From positions 1 through 51,559 of the forward strand of contig NZ_JBBECH010000093.1 in assembly GCF_040881935.1 (NCBI RefSeq): 51,559 nucleotides of DNA, in the 5' to 3' direction. The stretch comes from Saccharospirillum sp040881935 (GTDB taxonomy: Bacteria > Pseudomonadota > Gammaproteobacteria > Pseudomonadales > Natronospirillaceae). Made by a program: the position numbers and the translations under genes. The notes beneath the pieces were generated by a model, which worked only from the letters and a program-made list of their open reading frames with translations, did no database searches and was not told the origin of the DNA. Shown one piece after another: positions 50,354 through 51,559 of the stretch. The number at the start of each line of letters is the position of its first letter. The first letter of the stretch is position 1.

Positions 50354-51478
50354 ATGTCCAAACGAGACTATTACGACGTACTCGGTGTAGAACGCGGTGC
50401 GGACGAAAAAGACATTAAGAAAGCTTATCGCCGCATGGCCATGAAGTACCACCCGGACCGTAACCCGGAAGATAAGGACGCTGAATCCAAGTTCAAAGAG
50501 TTGTCCGAGGCCTACGAAGTGCTGGCGGACGCTCAGAAACGGTCGGCCTACGATCAGTTTGGTCATGCTGGCGTCGACGGCCAGAGTGGCTTTGGCGGCG
50601 GCCAGGGTGGCGGCCACGGTAGCTTTAGTGACATCTTTGGTGATGTGTTCGGTGACATTTTCGGGGGCGGCGGCGGACGTGGCCGCTCCAGCGTTCAGCG
50701 CGGTTCAGACCTGAAATACAATCTGGAAATGTCACTGGAAGATGCCGTTCGTGGTACCGAGAAAACCATCAGGGTGCCGACGCTGGAAGCCTGTGAGGTG
50801 TGCGACGGCAGCGGCGCCAAGAAGGGCACCAAGCCGACCACCTGTACCACCTGTGGCGGCATCGGCCAGGTGCGGATGCAGCAGGGTTTTTTTGCGGTAC
50901 AGCAGACCTGCCCAACCTGTTCCGGCACCGGCCACATGATCAACGATCCCTGCAACAGCTGTTATGGCCGGGGTGTTAAGGAAGAAACCAAAACACTGAA
51001 CGTGAAGATTCCTGCGGGCGTCGATACCGGTGATCGTATTCGTCTGTCTGGCAAGGGTGAAGCCGGCCGCAACGGCGGCCCTGCAGGCGACCTCTATGTT
51101 GAGGTGCACGTTAAGCGGCATGCCATTTTTGAACGCGACGGTGCCAACCTGCATTGCGAAGTGCCGATCAGCTTTGCTGAGGCGGCCCTGGGCGGTGAAT
51201 TGGAAGTGCCGACCCTGGAAGGCCGGGTTAAACTCAAAATTCCCGCTGAAACCCAGACAGGCCGTTTGTTCCGCCTGCGGGGCAAGGGCGTAACCCCGGT
51301 CCGCGGTGGCGGTATCGGTGATCTGCTGTGTCGTGTTGTCGTGGAAACCCCGGTAAACCTGACTCACAAGCAGAAAGAGCTGTTGCATGAGCTGCAGGAT
51401 GGCATGGGCAGCGACAAGCATTCACCCCGCTCCAACGGCTGGTTCGACGGCGTGAAAAAGTTCTTTGAAGAGCTTTGA
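50354..51478 (+). CDS. dnaJ: Chaperone DnaJ (Hsp40)
   Basis: Stimulates DnaK ATPase and delivers substrates. 374 residues, type A: J-domain with YHPDRN (HPD about 33-35), a Gly/Phe-rich linker (GFGGGQGGGHGSFSDIFGD), and four CxxCxGxG zinc motifs (CEVCDGSG, CTTCGGIG, CPTCSGTG, CNSCYGRG). The C-terminal substrate domains follow. Cotranscription with dnaK is usual. The stop is followed by repeat copy 6. Confidence 0.96.
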   Translation: MSKRDYYDVLGVERGADEKDIKKAYRRMAMKYHPDRNPEDKDAESKFKELSEAYEVLADAQKRSAYDQFGHAGVDGQSGFGGGQGGGHGSFSDIFGDVFGDIFGGGGGRGRSSVQRGSDLKYNLEMSLEDAVRGTEKTIRVPTLEACEVCDGSGAKKGTKPTTCTTCGGIGQVRMQQGFFAVQQTCPTCSGTGHMINDPCNSCYGRGVKEETKTLNVKIPAGVDTGDRIRLSGKGEAGRNGGPAGDLYVEVHVKRHAIFERDGANLHCEVPISFAEAALGGELEVPTLEGRVKLKIPAETQTGRLFRLRGKGVTPVRGGGIGDLLCRVVVETPVNLTHKQKELLHELQDGMGSDKHSPRSNGWFDGVKKFFEEL

Positions 51479-51501
51479 GTTGGGTGCGTTGCCGTGAGTT
51501 C

Positions 51502-51559
51502 GTGCTGGCCACCGGGTAGGCTTGTCCGGGGTCGGCGTGAACCCGTCCATGGGGCCTAG
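51502..51559 (+). repeat. 113-bp palindromic multi-stem repeat, copy 6 (cut by window end)
   Basis: CACCGGGT, TCCGGGG and the core GTCGGCGTGAACCCGTCC then ATGGGGCCTAG match copies 3 and 4; the right half lies beyond the window. It starts about 24 bp after the dnaJ stop. Confidence 0.8.

Overview
This window looks like a chromosomal segment of a heterotrophic gammaproteobacterium. Evidence: the block ratA-rnfH-bamE-fur-recN-grpE-dnaK-dnaJ has the gene order known from Pseudomonas and relatives; the pycA/pycB pair with a divergent LysR gene matches Pseudomonas; Fur lacks the CxxC pairs, as in Pseudomonas; the core is GC-rich. A marine Oceanospirillales/Saccharospirillaceae-type genome is a guess from overall flavour, not a demonstrated assignment.

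Region 1 (1-11.9 kb) is an accessory graveyard and recombination zone. It holds two near-duplicate orphan Rhs C-terminal modules (an M15/Hedgehog-type peptidase-like toxin tip plus an exported immunity-like protein, 764-1751 and 5728-6715) and a third orphan Rhs tip (11385). IS66, IS3 and HUH/RAYT-type transposase remnants, a group II intron 5' remnant, and chopped ends of unrelated genes (YiiX-like, LacI-like, EamA-like, GH116, ynfA, a frameshifted outer-membrane barrel) surround them. A motif GACAYCCA/TGGRTGTC recurs at many junctions. Two apparently intact cargo units sit inside: an FAD oxidoreductase (2755-4155) and a ParD-like/methionine aminopeptidase pair (8329-9310) behind a large operator palindrome.

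Region 2 (11.85-15.7 kb) is a fecBCDE ferric-citrate-type ABC importer operon preceded by a Fur-box-like palindrome; fur itself lies at 45.0 kb.

Region 3 (15.8-24.4 kb) is core-like: two-subunit pyruvate carboxylase (pycAB) with divergent pycR, a NYN-domain protein, ilvD and a GAF/PAS/GGDEF diguanylate cyclase. fdhD follows at 24.6-25.4 kb.

Region 4 (25.7-39.8 kb) is a catabolic cluster for 2-aminobenzoate (anthranilate) by the CoA-dependent aerobic route: RidA, a LIV-type ABC importer with its binding protein, an aryl-CoA ligase, acyl-CoA dehydrogenase, enoyl-CoA hydratase, MarR regulator, SDR, and the fused 2-aminobenzoyl-CoA monooxygenase/reductase. A kynurenine-formamidase-like hydrolase lies divergently across a perfect 26-bp palindrome, which suggests a feed from tryptophan/kynurenine. 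A thioesterase gene in the cluster has collapsed by internal deletion.

Region 5 (39.9-43.7 kb) holds an amino-acid-type binding protein, a PQQ/GSDH-type sugar dehydrogenase and a divergent SNF/NSS-like transporter. Region 6 (43.7 kb to the end) is the conserved housekeeping block with a LexA box (recN), two sigma-32-type promoters (grpE, dnaK) and good terminators.

The most striking unexplained structure is a family of intergenic palindromic repeats, mostly exactly 113 bp, at 25533, 31006 (divergent, 101 bp), 32919, 38598, 42105 (inverted) and 51502 (cut by the window end). Their outer arms differ between copies yet stay self-complementary.
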